Assembly (NCBI GenBank): GCA_025149285.1
Contig: CP102274.1
Coordinates: 6,862,489-6,926,488, forward strand
Length of the DNA stretch: 64,000 nucleotides
Reading direction: 5' to 3'
Source: Hungatella hathewayi
GTDB taxonomy: Bacteria; Bacillota; Clostridia; Lachnospirales; Lachnospiraceae
The position numbers and the translations under genes are program-made. Positions 51,378 to 60,374 of the stretch are shown here, piece by piece (position 1 is the first letter of the stretch; each line of letters starts with the position of its first letter). Below the pieces are notes generated by a model. The model made no database searches. It had not been told where the DNA came from and saw only the letters and a list, made by a program, of their open reading frames with translations.

Positions 51378-52208
51378 ATGAAAAAAGAAACCTTCCAGTA
51401 TTCCTCCCTAAAGGAGCGGATCAAGACAGAGTACCGCGTGTACATCTTAGCCTTCATCTTTATCCTGATTGCAGACAGCATCGGGCAGATTAAGATTCCT
51501 CTCGGCCCCGGCATGCTGATCCTGTTCCCCATCTTCTATTCCCTCTTTATGGGGATTTTATCAGGACCTCAGATCTTAAAGATTATGAAAGAGAAGGAAG
51601 TAACCGCAGCGTCAAAGCTGGTAATAGTCGCCATATGTCCTTTTATCGCAAAGCTCGGCATTAATGCAGGCGCCAGCCTCTCAACAGTGATTCAGGCCGG
51701 CCCGGCCCTCTTATTACAGGAAATCGGCAACCTGGGTACAATCTTCCTTGCCCTGCCATTTGCACTTCTCCTCGGTTTAAAGCGCGAGGCGATCGGTGCA
51801 ACGCATTCCATCAACCGTGAAACCAATCTGGCTTTGATCACAGATATGTACGGACCTGATTCAGCGGAAGCCCGCGGCAGCTTATCCATTTACATAGTCG
51901 GCGGCATGATTGGTACCATCTATTTCGGATTTATGGCTACCATGGTAGCTGCTTTAAATATTTTCCATCCCTATGCACTGGGAATGGCATCCGGCGTCGG
52001 CGCCGGCATTATGATGGCGTCAGCCACAGCCAGCCTGACAGAGATTTACCCGGCTATGGCCGATAAGATATCGGCTCTTGCCAGTACCAGCGAGACACTT
52101 TCAGGAATCACCGGCATCTACGTTGCCATCTTTATAGGAATTCCGCTCTGCAACAAACTGTATGCGTTTCTGGAACCCAAAATTGCACGCCTGCGTGGAG
52201 AGAAATAA
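51378..52208 (+). CDS. DUF3100 membrane protein
   Basis: 276 residues from ATG 51378, chosen for the AAAGGAG site; the frame begins upstream at 51345. About seven to eight hydrophobic segments with AFIFILIADSIGQIKIPLGPGMLILFPIFYSLFMG near the start, which I recognise as DUF3100. The family is annotated as unknown membrane proteins. It is followed by a second small membrane protein, an amidohydrolase and a TauE-type exporter, suggesting that DUF3100 plus its partner import the amidohydrolase substrate. The transport role is inferred. Confidence 0.8.
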   Translation: MKKETFQYSSLKERIKTEYRVYILAFIFILIADSIGQIKIPLGPGMLILFPIFYSLFMGILSGPQILKIMKEKEVTAASKLVIVAICPFIAKLGINAGASLSTVIQAGPALLLQEIGNLGTIFLALPFALLLGLKREAIGATHSINRETNLALITDMYGPDSAEARGSLSIYIVGGMIGTIYFGFMATMVAALNIFHPYALGMASGVGAGIMMASATASLTEIYPAMADKISALASTSETLSGITGIYVAIFIGIPLCNKLYAFLEPKIARLRGEK

Positions 52209-52223
52209 GGAGGACTGACGATT

Positions 52224-52670
52224 ATGAGATATAAAGAATGGGGTTTTTTACTGATTATTGCCTGCCTTGGCATTATGACTGCAAACTTTGTTGGATTTAA
52301 GGTAGCGTTTCTCGATTCTCTGCCTGGTGTATGCGTGCTCCTTGTCATCTCCTGCATTGGAGTCGTATTGAGCAAGATTATTCCGTTAAAGCTTCCGATT
52401 GTAGCCTACTGCTCCATCGTGGGACTCTTAGCGGCCTGTCCGATCTCACCTGTTTCTTCTTTTGTCATTGAGTCTGCCAACAAGATTAATTTTACGGCTC
52501 CTCTGACTATGGTAGGCGCATTTGCCGGTATTTCCATCGGAAACGAAATTAAAGCATTTGCAAAACAGGGCTGGAAAATGATTATTATCGCGCTTCTGGT
52601 TATGACAGGCACCTTCTTCGGCTCGGCTCTGGTTGCCAATATCATCCTGTCTCTGACCCACGCAATCTAA
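52224..52670 (+). CDS. Small membrane protein, partner of DUF3100
   Basis: 148 residues with four to five hydrophobic segments (FLLIIACLGIMTANFVGF, GVCVLLVISCIGVVL, LPIVAYCSIVGLLAACP, LTMVGAFAGISIG, MIIIALLVMTGTFFGSALVANIIL). It starts 15 bases after the DUF3100 stop behind AGGAGG, so both are made together and probably form one complex. I do not know a characterised homologue. A gradient of small polar residues (SPVSSF, GAFAGISIGNE) resembles substrate-binding loops of two-subunit exporters, which is only suggestive. Confidence 0.7.
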   Translation: MRYKEWGFLLIIACLGIMTANFVGFKVAFLDSLPGVCVLLVISCIGVVLSKIIPLKLPIVAYCSIVGLLAACPISPVSSFVIESANKINFTAPLTMVGAFAGISIGNEIKAFAKQGWKMIIIALLVMTGTFFGSALVANIILSLTHAI

Positions 52671-52706
52671 CTTGCCCTGACACAATTGATTTATGGAGAT
52701 TATTAT

Positions 52707-54056
52707 ATGAAAGAACCTGTTTATGATATATTGATTAAGAACACCCGCATCCTCACTGAGGACATGAAGATCCGTACCGGTGTGGATGTGGCTGTGAAGG
52801 ACGGTATCATTGCCTCTATCTGCGATTCCGGCTCTCACGTTCCTGCGGAGGCGGACCAGACTGTCGACGGAAGCCGTCTTCTCTGGATGCCCGGCCTGAC
52901 AGACGGTCATATGCATACCTGCCAGCAGCTGCTCCGGGGGAAGATACTGGATGCACTGCCTATGATATGGACCCGGATTATGCTCCCGTTTGAGAGTACT
53001 CTGACTCCGGAGGCAGTATCCTTAAGCGCCGCTCTCTGTTCCCTGGAAATGATACGCGGCGGTACTACTGCCTTTCTTGATGCAGGCGGTATTCATATGG
53101 ATCAAGCGGCCGAGGTCTATATAAAATCCGGTCTGCGCGGCGCGCTTACCCTGTCTACCATGGATGATACGAAGGTTCCTGACTCCATGAGGGCTGATGC
53201 GGCTGAATCGATTTCCCGTTTAAATGAGTATTACGATACCTGGAACGGATCCGGCGACGGAAGGCTGAGTGTCTGCTATTCACTCCGCTCCCTGATCTCC
53301 TGTTCCGAGGAACTGATTCGCGGTGTATTTGAGGCTGCTGACGAGCGCAGTGCCATGGTGGAAGCCCATATGAATGAATATCCGAATGAAATCAACTACC
53401 ACCTGGAGCGATATCAGATACGCCCTGTAGAGTATTTAGACAGCCTTGGAGTGCTCTCTGAACGTTTTGTCAGTGCACACAGCATTCTGTTGTCGGAGCA
53501 TGAGATTGAGCTTATGGCAGCGCATGGAGTAAAGGCCGTCCATTGCCCATTCAGTAACTGCGGCAAAGGAGTTCCCAATACCCCAAGGCTTTTGGAAAGC
53601 GGAATATCCGTCGCCTTTGGTACAGATGGAACCGCTCATGGCGGCATGAGCCTGTTCCAGGAAATGAAGATTTTCCGTTCGATTATGAATATCCGGTACG
53701 GTGTTACGGATTCAAATCCTGTAATTATGCCCGCTGAGACGATTCTCTCCATGGCACTGAAAGGCGGGAGCAGCGTTTTAGGTTTACATAATAGAGCGGG
53801 TGTATTAAAAGAAGGCTGCTGTGCGGATTTCATCGCAATCGACTTAGACCAGCCCCATCTCTACCCTACCAATAATCTGGTGCACACCCTGGTAGAGAGT
53901 GTTTCTTCTCAGGATGTAATTCATTCTGTTGCTGCTGGGAAATTTCTGATGAAGAACAGGGAGATTCTCACGCTGGATGAAGAAAAAATACGCTTTGAGG
54001 CGCATTCCTGGCTTACGAAAAACCATCTTATGGAGGACGAATTATGTTACCGGTAA
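52707..54056 (+). CDS. Amidohydrolase, deaminase/chlorohydrolase-like
   Basis: 449 residues from ATG 52707 (TGGAGA upstream). Metal-dependent amidohydrolase fold: DGHMHTCQQLLRG (HxH), VEAHMNEYPNE (His), SAHSILLSEHEI (His), and the metal Asp in FGTDGTAHGGMSLFQE. Layout is that of the MTA/SAH deaminase-TrzN group, which removes amino or other groups from purine- or triazine-like rings. Residues lining the ring pocket cannot be assigned. The gene is co-transcribed with DUF3100 transport-like genes and overlaps the next gene by 13 bases. Confidence 0.85.
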   Translation: MKEPVYDILIKNTRILTEDMKIRTGVDVAVKDGIIASICDSGSHVPAEADQTVDGSRLLWMPGLTDGHMHTCQQLLRGKILDALPMIWTRIMLPFESTLTPEAVSLSAALCSLEMIRGGTTAFLDAGGIHMDQAAEVYIKSGLRGALTLSTMDDTKVPDSMRADAAESISRLNEYYDTWNGSGDGRLSVCYSLRSLISCSEELIRGVFEAADERSAMVEAHMNEYPNEINYHLERYQIRPVEYLDSLGVLSERFVSAHSILLSEHEIELMAAHGVKAVHCPFSNCGKGVPNTPRLLESGISVAFGTDGTAHGGMSLFQEMKIFRSIMNIRYGVTDSNPVIMPAETILSMALKGGSSVLGLHNRAGVLKEGCCADFIAIDLDQPHLYPTNNLVHTLVESVSSQDVIHSVAAGKFLMKNREILTLDEEKIRFEAHSWLTKNHLMEDELCYR

Positions 54057-54826
54057 TAGCAGTCATGAACCTGATTGTCGGCACCCTGGTAGGAGTCTCC
54101 GGCATCGCCGGATTCCTGCTTCCCATTGTATTTACGGGCTATTTAGGCATGGATTTAAGCCTCTCTTTGGCCTTAAGCTTTATTTCCTTCCTCACCTCGG
54201 GAATCATTGGTTCCTACCGCTATCAGAAGCAGGGACAGATGGATATAAAATTCGGGGTTCTGGTAGGAGCAGGAAGTATAGCGGGAGCGGTACTTGGTGT
54301 TAAGCTTAACTTTATGATTCCACTGACTACTGCCAAGATGTTTCTCTATCTGGTCGTACTGGCTTCCGGTCTTTCTATTTTACTTAAGAAAGAAAAACCA
54401 GAGACTAAGTCAGAGACACCACAGGAAGCCCAGCCAGCCTCTCCGGTTTATACCGGGTTACTTGCCAACAAGCCATTCGTACTGTTGTTCGGTTTTATTA
54501 CAGGCGCTATCTGCTCTCTTTCCGGTGCAGGCGGCCCGATTCTTGTTATGCCAATCCTGGTTACGCTTGGCATGCCGGTCCGGACAGCCGTTGGTGTCAG
54601 CCTGTTTGACTCTATTTTTATTGCACTTCCGGCCTGTGTTGGATACCTCTCCAATTGTCCCAGAGAAGGACTTTTGGTTCTCTGTCTGGTCAGCTTTATA
54701 TGCCAGGCGATCGGCGTCTTCTTCGGCGCCGGACAGGCAGGACGCATTAATGTAAAAATTCTAAAGAAGGGTGTGGCCGTCTTTTCAATTGCCATCGCCG
54801 TTTATATGATCATTGGATTGATTTAA
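54044..54826 (+). CDS. TauE/SafE-family transporter
   Basis: 260 residues in about eight helices with the internal duplication typical of TauE/SafE: VGTLVGVSGIAGFLLPIVF in the first half and FITGAICSLSGAGGPILVMPILVTLGMPVRTAVGVSLFDSIF in the second. Relatives export sulfite, sulfonates or organic acids. It is the last gene of the DUF3100 operon and may expel a product of the amidohydrolase pathway. The gene overlaps the end of the amidohydrolase gene and has its own GGAGG site. Confidence 0.88.
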   Translation: MLPVIAVMNLIVGTLVGVSGIAGFLLPIVFTGYLGMDLSLSLALSFISFLTSGIIGSYRYQKQGQMDIKFGVLVGAGSIAGAVLGVKLNFMIPLTTAKMFLYLVVLASGLSILLKKEKPETKSETPQEAQPASPVYTGLLANKPFVLLFGFITGAICSLSGAGGPILVMPILVTLGMPVRTAVGVSLFDSIFIALPACVGYLSNCPREGLLVLCLVSFICQAIGVFFGAGQAGRINVKILKKGVAVFSIAIAVYMIIGLI

Positions 54827-54860
54827 AAACTTTGCATTCTGAATAATCTATGATATACTA

Positions 54861-54882
54861 GGGTCACTGAAAACAGTGACCC
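54861..54882 (+). terminator. Terminator of the DUF3100 operon
   Basis: GGGTCACTG-AAAA-CAGTGACCC is a perfect 9-bp stem followed by GTTTATTTTT. Confidence 0.9.
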
Positions 54883-55060
54883 GTTTATTTTTGCATACAA
54901 TTGCCGAATACACACGCCAGCATCTCCCTTCACAACTGCCGCCGGGGTAAAAAACCGCTGCTTGCGGCGCTGCAGATTTGATGTATGACTGCCTGCGGCA
55001 AAGTTTTTGATCTTTATACAGCATGCGTGTCACTGCTACAATCAAAGGAGATTCTTGCTT

Positions 55061-55903
55061 ATGGGAATTATCATAGGAATTGATATTGGAGGAAGCACCA
55101 CCAAAATTGTTGGTTTTGATAATAATAACCTGAAAATTCCAACATTCGTGAAAGCTAATAATCCTATCGCATCTCTCTTCGGTGCTTTTGGAAAATTTAT
55201 TTACGACAATGCAATACAACTGGGTGATATTGAAAAGATCATGATTACAGGAGTAGGAAGCGCCAATGTAGAACAGCCGCTTTATGGAATTCCTACTTTT
55301 AAGGTAGATGAGTTTACATCCAACGGATTAGGCGGCCGCTACTTTACCGGCCTGAATGATCTAATTGTTGTCAGCATGGGGACCGGTACCTCTTTTGTCC
55401 AGGTAAACGGCGATAAAATCGTACATACCGGTGGTATCGGTATCGGCGGCGGCACGATTATTGGCCTGTCCAGCCTTCTCTTAAAAACCCAGGAGATCAG
55501 TAAAATTATGGAACTTGCAAGCGGCGGCGATTTAAGCCACGTTGATTTACAGATCTGTGATATATCAAAGGAAGCGCTGCCGGGACTTCCTCTTACAGCC
55601 ACAGCCTCCAATTTTGGCAAGGTAAGAGGGCAGGTCAATGAAGAGGATATTGCCATCGGCCTCATTAACATGGTGCTTCAGGCAATTGGAAAATCCGCTA
55701 TTCTCTCCTCTCTCAACAGTGAGATCAATAACTTCGTCATGATTGGGAATCTTGCGAAATTCCCTCAGTGTAAAGATATTTTCTGTTCTCTGGAAACTAT
55801 GTTTGATGTTCATTTTATTATACCGGAACAGGCAGAGTATGGAACCGCAATTGGTGCTGCTCTGACAGAATCGCACCATGCGAATATGACTGAGATTCTC
55901 TAA
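55061..55903 (+). CDS. coaW: Type II pantothenate kinase (BadF/BcrA-like)
   Basis: 280 residues from ATG 55061 behind AAAGGAG. An actin-like ATPase fold: IGIDIGGSTTKIVGFD (phosphate 1), ITGVGSANVEQPLYGI, VVSMGTGTSFVQVNG, and GGIGIGGGTIIGLSSLL. The central HTGGIGIGGGT is characteristic of the CoaW group that phosphorylates pantothenate in the first step of CoA synthesis. Staphylococcal CoaW is about 267 residues. It is a single gene ending at a strong bidirectional terminator. Confidence 0.85.
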   Translation: MGIIIGIDIGGSTTKIVGFDNNNLKIPTFVKANNPIASLFGAFGKFIYDNAIQLGDIEKIMITGVGSANVEQPLYGIPTFKVDEFTSNGLGGRYFTGLNDLIVVSMGTGTSFVQVNGDKIVHTGGIGIGGGTIIGLSSLLLKTQEISKIMELASGGDLSHVDLQICDISKEALPGLPLTATASNFGKVRGQVNEEDIAIGLINMVLQAIGKSAILSSLNSEINNFVMIGNLAKFPQCKDIFCSLETMFDVHFIIPEQAEYGTAIGAALTESHHANMTEIL

Positions 55904-55907
55904 ATAC

Positions 55908-55962
55908 AAAACCCCTTTTCATTTGTGAGGAATCATCTCCTCCCAAATGAAAAGGGGTTTTT
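55908..55962. terminator. Bidirectional terminator
   Basis: AAAACCCCTTTTCATTTG pairs perfectly with CAAATGAAAAGGGGTTTTT; the loop also contains a small GAGGA/TCCTC pairing. Shared by coaW and the convergent par operon. Confidence 0.95.
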
Positions 55963-56036
55963 ATTTCACTACACGGTTTGTCCTTGTATTACAGAAATCA
56001 GCCAGGGTGACAAAGTCAGTGTATCTGGATTCAACT

Positions 56037-56555
56037 CTAATGGTATCCCAGTGCCTGCTCCAGAGCGTCTTTTTCTTCACTTCCTAACAACACATCTGTT
56101 TCTCCCCGTTCTACTTCCTTTATATAGACGTAGCAGCCTTCCCTGCTGTGTACAGAGTTCAAAACAAAACCTGTGTTGGTATAATCAAGAAGAGCCATTG
56201 CAAAGCTCAAATTTCCGCCCATACCTTTAAAAGCATTGTATTTCACGAGACCAAATTTTTGGAAAGCGCTTCTGTAATTCTTGTTTGTATTGCGGATCGA
56301 GTCTTTATTTGCACGGTCTTCCGCTTTCAGCGCCTCGATATCCCCCATCTGCTCCATGATGATCTCCTCAAGGGTTTCCGCGTCCTTACCTCTCATAAAA
56401 TAATCGTATCTGCGGTAAAGCCGTCTCATCTGAATCAGGCAGATGATTACGATAATCAACAATATTAGTGTAAGTACAGCCAACCCCAGAATCATATAGC
56501 CCGGGTCGACCGGCCATAAATCCATCATACTGTTTTCCATTTCTTTCGTCCTCAC
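56037..56555 (-). CDS. DUF4446-family protein
   Basis: 172 residues: one N-terminal membrane helix (about 18-42, YMILGLAVLTLILLIIVIICLI), a basic helical linker (MRRLYRRYDYFMRGKDAETLEEIIMEQM), and a cytosolic domain with YNAFKGMGGNLSFAMALLDYTNTGFVLNSVHSREGCYVYIKEVERG, the DUF4446 signature. It lies 11 bases after parB, a common arrangement in clostridia. Function unknown; it is presumably membrane-anchored near the origin machinery. Confidence 0.88.
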   Translation of the reverse strand: MRTKEMENSMMDLWPVDPGYMILGLAVLTLILLIIVIICLIQMRRLYRRYDYFMRGKDAETLEEIIMEQMGDIEALKAEDRANKDSIRNTNKNYRSAFQKFGLVKYNAFKGMGGNLSFAMALLDYTNTGFVLNSVHSREGCYVYIKEVERGETDVLLGSEEKDALEQALGYH

Positions 56556-56566
56556 TTCCGTTACTA

Positions 56567-57508
56567 CTATCTTATGGATTCTATCAATTCTACTATTCTT
56601 TCCAATTCTGACTCAGAATAGTACTCAATTTCTACTCTTCCTTTATTTTTGTCTTTTCTGTTAATGCTTACTTTCGTTCCCATTGCAGATTTCATCCGTT
56701 CTTCCAGATCATGGAAAATCAAAGTAAGACTCTCATCTTCCACTTTCTTTTCTTTGGGATTTTTCTTTTTTGATAACGATTTAACAAGCTTTTCTGTCTC
56801 TCGTACACTCAGATTCTCAGCAATAATCTTGCCTGCCAGTTCATACTGAAGTTGTCCATCCTCTACCGACAGCAGTGCACGCGCATGTCCGCCGGTAATC
56901 TGGTTTTGAATCAGCAGGTCCTGTACCCGTTCATCCAGCTTCAGTAATCTCATACTGTTCGTAATGGTTACACGGTTTTTACCGACTCTGGCCGCAATCT
57001 CCTCCTGCTTTAGTTCGAATTCCTGAATTAAGCGCTGATAAGCTTTAGCCTCCTCAATCGGATTCAAATCTTCACGCTGGACATTTTCTATGAGGGCAAT
57101 CTCCATGGTTTGTTGTTTCGTATACTCACGGATCACGACCGGAACTTCCTTCAGTCCCGCCAGCTTTGCCGCTCTCCAACGGCGTTCACCTGCGATTATT
57201 TCATAATAATCGCCTTTTTTCTGTACCAGAAGCGGCTGTAATACTCCATATACTTTCATGGATTCAGCCAGTTCCTCCATTGCCTCCTCGTTAAAGTCCT
57301 TTCTGGGCTGTTCCCGATTCGGCTCTATGGCTGTAACTTTTACCATTAACTCCTTGCCAATATCATTTTCTTCCTCTTTTTTTTCCGGTTCCTGAGCACT
57401 CTTACTCTTAGCCTGATGTTTTGCTTCCTGCTCTTCCGCCGCAGACTCCATCACTTCATCTCCGAATATTGCTCCAAGACCTTTTCCTAATCCTGTTCGT
57501 TTCGCCAT
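56567..57508 (-). CDS. parB: Chromosome-partitioning protein ParB (Spo0J)
   Basis: 313 residues: the CTP-binding ParB domain (about 50-145; IEPNREQPRKDF, AGERRWRAAKLA), the DNA-binding helix-turn-helix (FELKQEEIAARVGKNRVTITNSMRLLKL), and a C-terminal dimer domain. The N-terminal part is rich in Glu/Lys. It loads on parS and slides to organise the origin. Two perfect parS sites lie within 1.2 kb and 2.1 kb upstream. Translated two bases after parA. Confidence 0.95.
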   Translation of the reverse strand: MAKRTGLGKGLGAIFGDEVMESAAEEQEAKHQAKSKSAQEPEKKEEENDIGKELMVKVTAIEPNREQPRKDFNEEAMEELAESMKVYGVLQPLLVQKKGDYYEIIAGERRWRAAKLAGLKEVPVVIREYTKQQTMEIALIENVQREDLNPIEEAKAYQRLIQEFELKQEEIAARVGKNRVTITNSMRLLKLDERVQDLLIQNQITGGHARALLSVEDGQLQYELAGKIIAENLSVRETEKLVKSLSKKKNPKEKKVEDESLTLIFHDLEERMKSAMGTKVSINRKDKNKGRVEIEYYSESELERIVELIESIR

Positions 57509-57510
57509 AA

Positions 57511-58281
57511 CTAAATATCTTCCCCTCTGCTAATCACTTCAGCTGCTAACAGCCTGTAACTTTCCGCGCCTGCCGATCTGGAATCATATAAGTTAATCGG
57601 CATTCCATGACTTGGCGCTTCTGCAAGTCTGACGTTCCTCGGTATAATTGTTTTGTAAATATTTTGATTCAAATTATTTTTTACACTCTCCACAACTTCC
57701 AATGACAAATTCGTCCTGGCATCATACATGGTAAATACAACTCCTTCCATCTCTAACGATGGATTCAGCTTCTTTTTTACCAGATTAACTGTTTTTAATA
57801 CCTGATTTAAACCTTCCAATGCATAATATTCGCATTGAATGGGCACCAATACAGTATTGGCAGCCGTCAGGGCATTGATCGTTAATAAGTTTAATGATGG
57901 TGGACAGTCTATGATGATGAAATCATAGTTGTTCTGGATTTTAGAAAGATATGTCTTTAGAAGAGCTTCTTTATTTTCTATTTCTAACAGTTCTATTTCA
58001 GCTCCAGCCAGATCTACATTGGAAGGCAGTAGATCCAGGTTTTCCTGCATATTAGAAATAAGACATTCCTCAATATCACACTCTCCAACCAGCAAATCAT
58101 AAACGGTTTTATCGATTTCGCCCTTTTCAATTCCAAGGCCGCTTGTGGCATTACCCTGGGGATCAAAATCTACAGTTAATACTTTTTGTCCTGATTCTGC
58201 CAGACATGCGGACAGATTAATTGCGGTCGTCGTCTTACCGACACCGCCTTTTTGGTTTGCAATAGCAATAATTCTACCCAT
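57511..58281 (-). CDS. parA: Chromosome-partitioning ATPase ParA (Soj)
   Basis: 256 residues from ATG 58281 (GAGAGGA upstream). The deviant Walker A motif is ANQKGGVGKTTTAINL, Walker B IIDCPPSLNLL, with VDFDPQGNATSGLG between. It binds DNA as an ATP dimer and is released by ParB. In the open frame an upstream extension to 58347 lacks a ribosome site. Confidence 0.96.
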   Translation of the reverse strand: MGRIIAIANQKGGVGKTTTAINLSACLAESGQKVLTVDFDPQGNATSGLGIEKGEIDKTVYDLLVGECDIEECLISNMQENLDLLPSNVDLAGAEIELLEIENKEALLKTYLSKIQNNYDFIIIDCPPSLNLLTINALTAANTVLVPIQCEYYALEGLNQVLKTVNLVKKKLNPSLEMEGVVFTMYDARTNLSLEVVESVKNNLNQNIYKTIIPRNVRLAEAPSHGMPINLYDSRSAGAESYRLLAAEVISRGEDI

Positions 58282-58391
58282 TTTTATATTTCCTCTCCCT
58301 GTAGCAACCGGAAAATACGGTTCAAAATAGAGTATAGCACATTTCAATTCTTTTTCCTATGCTTTATAAGAAAAAAATAGAGAAATAGGAT

Positions 58392-58417
58392 AAAAATGTT
58401 TCACGTGAAACATTTTT
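58392..58417. promoter_or_regulatory. parS site 1
   Basis: TGTTTCACGTGAAACA at 58397-58412 is a perfect match to the parS consensus. It is extended by A5/T5 arms to a 26-bp palindrome, 110 bases upstream of parA. Confidence 0.95.
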
Positions 58418-58523
58418 CTTAAGATTAAGAATTTTTTAATATGTTCCCCGTTGTAACTGGGATTCTATTATATTATAATAGGTATATATCTTGTACGGAC
58501 TGGTGCATGGAATGGAGGAAATC

Positions 58524-59474
58524 ATGAAAACAAAAAATAAATTACTTACACTGCTAACCCTGGCAGCCGGCGCTGCTGCTGCTACTGCAGTAATCAATAA
58601 ATGTATTAAAGTATCTGCCACCTCCAAAAATATTCTGGCAGAATCTAAATCACTTTGTTATAAATGGCGCTTCGGAAATATCCATTATACAAAAACAGGA
58701 TCAGGAAAACCTATTTTACTGGTTCATGATTTAACAGCATTTTCCAGCAGCTATGAATGGACGCAACTGGTTAATTATTTAAAAGATCAATATACCGTAT
58801 ATACAATTGATTTGTTAGGCTGCGGACGATCAGAGAAACCTGATTTGACTTATACGAATTTCCTATATGTACAATTACTGTCCGACTTTATCAAATCAGA
58901 AATCGGGCATCGAACAAATGTAATCACTTCCGGTGCCTCAGCTGCTCTCGTAATTATGGCCTGCAATCAGTCATCAGAGTTATTTGATCAGATCATGCTG
59001 ATTAATCCTGACAGTATCGTTACATGCAGTCAGATACCGAATAAACATGCAAAAGTTTATAAGTTTATTCTCGACCTTCCAATTATCGGAACTTTATTAT
59101 ATCACATTGCATCCAGTAAACAGGCCATCACAGAGGAATTCACACGGGATTATTACTTTAATCCGTATTCAGTAAAATCTTCCTATGTAGATGCTTACTA
59201 TGAAGCAGCACATTTGGGTGAGTCTCCGAAATCGCTGTATGCCAGTGTAAAGTGTAATTATACAAAATGTAATATAGTCAATGCACTGAAAAAAATAGAT
59301 AACAGTATTTATATTGTTGGTGGAACTGCTATGGATTCTATCAAGCAGCTGATTGGAGAATATCATGAATATAATCCTGCGATTGAAAGTTCGTTGATCA
59401 GTGAATCCAAGTATCTGCCACAATTGGAAAATCCTATGGAGTTATACAAAACCATCCAAATGTTTTTTGTATAA
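58524..59474 (+). CDS. Membrane-anchored alpha/beta-hydrolase-like protein, probably degenerate
   Basis: 316 residues from ATG 58524 behind GGAGG. A signal-anchor helix (LLTLLTLAAGAAAATAVI) is followed by an alpha/beta-hydrolase domain (PILLVHDLTAFSSSYEWTQL, YTIDLLGCGRSEKPDL, TSGASAALVIMA). The usual oxyanion HG is HD, and the conserved H-x-P-x-L-E-x-P catalytic His near the C terminus is replaced (ESKYLPQLENP). Ser in SGASAAL is present. This suggests a non-catalytic or altered role. It lies between parA and rsmG on the opposite strand, flanked by the two parS sites. Confidence 0.75.
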   Translation: MKTKNKLLTLLTLAAGAAAATAVINKCIKVSATSKNILAESKSLCYKWRFGNIHYTKTGSGKPILLVHDLTAFSSSYEWTQLVNYLKDQYTVYTIDLLGCGRSEKPDLTYTNFLYVQLLSDFIKSEIGHRTNVITSGASAALVIMACNQSSELFDQIMLINPDSIVTCSQIPNKHAKVYKFILDLPIIGTLLYHIASSKQAITEEFTRDYYFNPYSVKSSYVDAYYEAAHLGESPKSLYASVKCNYTKCNIVNALKKIDNSIYIVGGTAMDSIKQLIGEYHEYNPAIESSLISESKYLPQLENPMELYKTIQMFFV

Positions 59475-59535
59475 TTATAGAAAGAAATAGGATGTATTTT
59501 ACTCTCGTTCTCTGGATGGTTTTTCCATTATAAAA

Positions 59536-59561
59536 GCGGATGTTTCACGTGAAACATCCGC
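59536..59561. promoter_or_regulatory. parS site 2 inside a terminator-like palindrome
   Basis: TGTTTCACGTGAAACA at 59541-59556 is a second perfect parS, extended by GCGGA/TCCGC to a 26-bp palindrome that sits between the convergent hydrolase and rsmG genes and could also terminate transcription. Confidence 0.93.
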
Positions 59562-59572
59562 TTCTCATTTAC

Positions 59573-60304
59573 TCACTTTAAAGGTTCTTTACCAGGTACC
59601 CCTGCTTTGCGTGGATACTTTTTTGATATCTCACTTACTTTTTCAATCTTTATTAATGTACGCTCTGCTTCTGCTCCATCCAACGTAAAACTTTCAATCC
59701 CGTTAACTTTTCCACCAAGTAAAAAAATCGCATGTTTCGCAGACGAAAGCTCCTCTTCTATTTTCCCTGATTTATAGGAAATAAAGAAACCACCGGGTTT
59801 AACAAAAGGCATACAGTATTCCGAAAGTGTTGATAAATTGGCAACTGCTCTGGACACCGAGAGATCATATTGTTCCCTGTAATCTTTATCTCTTCCTAAA
59901 TCCTCGGCCCTGCTATGCACCGCAGTAATTTCTTTCAACCCTAATTGCTCAATCACTTCATTTAAAAACTTTATTCTTTTATTTAGTGAATCCATTAAGG
60001 TTATTTTTAATTGTGGAAATGCAATTTTCAACGGAATTCCAGGAAATCCGGCTCCGGTACCTATATCGATGATTTTATATTCCTTCGTGGATATTTCGCC
60101 CATTGCTTTCACCAGGGCCAGACTATCAACAAAATGCTTTGTAATCACCTCTTTCTGATCTGTAATTGCTGTCAGATTCATGACCTTATTCCATTCATCT
60201 AATAATTCATAATATTGGTAAAATTGATTTATTTGTGAATTTTCTAAAATAATAGAAAATTGATTCAATTCTCGACTTAATCTATCCTTAAATTCTGCCG
60301 TCAT
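59573..60304 (-). CDS. rsmG: 16S rRNA (guanine-N7) methyltransferase RsmG
   Basis: 243 residues. The Rossmann-like methyltransferase has motif I as KIIDIGTGAGFPGIPLKIAFP, followed by MDSLNKRIKFLNEVIEQLGL and VSRAVANLSTLSEY. It methylates G527 of 16S rRNA. GGAAGG precedes the ATG. It follows mnmG in the conserved origin-proximal gene order. Confidence 0.95.
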   Translation of the reverse strand: MTAEFKDRLSRELNQFSIILENSQINQFYQYYELLDEWNKVMNLTAITDQKEVITKHFVDSLALVKAMGEISTKEYKIIDIGTGAGFPGIPLKIAFPQLKITLMDSLNKRIKFLNEVIEQLGLKEITAVHSRAEDLGRDKDYREQYDLSVSRAVANLSTLSEYCMPFVKPGGFFISYKSGKIEEELSSAKHAIFLLGGKVNGIESFTLDGAEAERTLIKIEKVSEISKKYPRKAGVPGKEPLK

Positions 60305-60374
60305 CTTACACTTCCTTCCACATCTTCTTATATTCCCTCAAATCATGCTGGCTTTTGTTCCTTACTATTGCTCC

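Noticed and set aside
54848..55219. 123-codon minus-strand frame at the start of coaW
   Set aside because: Half lies antisense to coaW, it starts inside that gene, and a strong terminator for the preceding operon overlaps its end.
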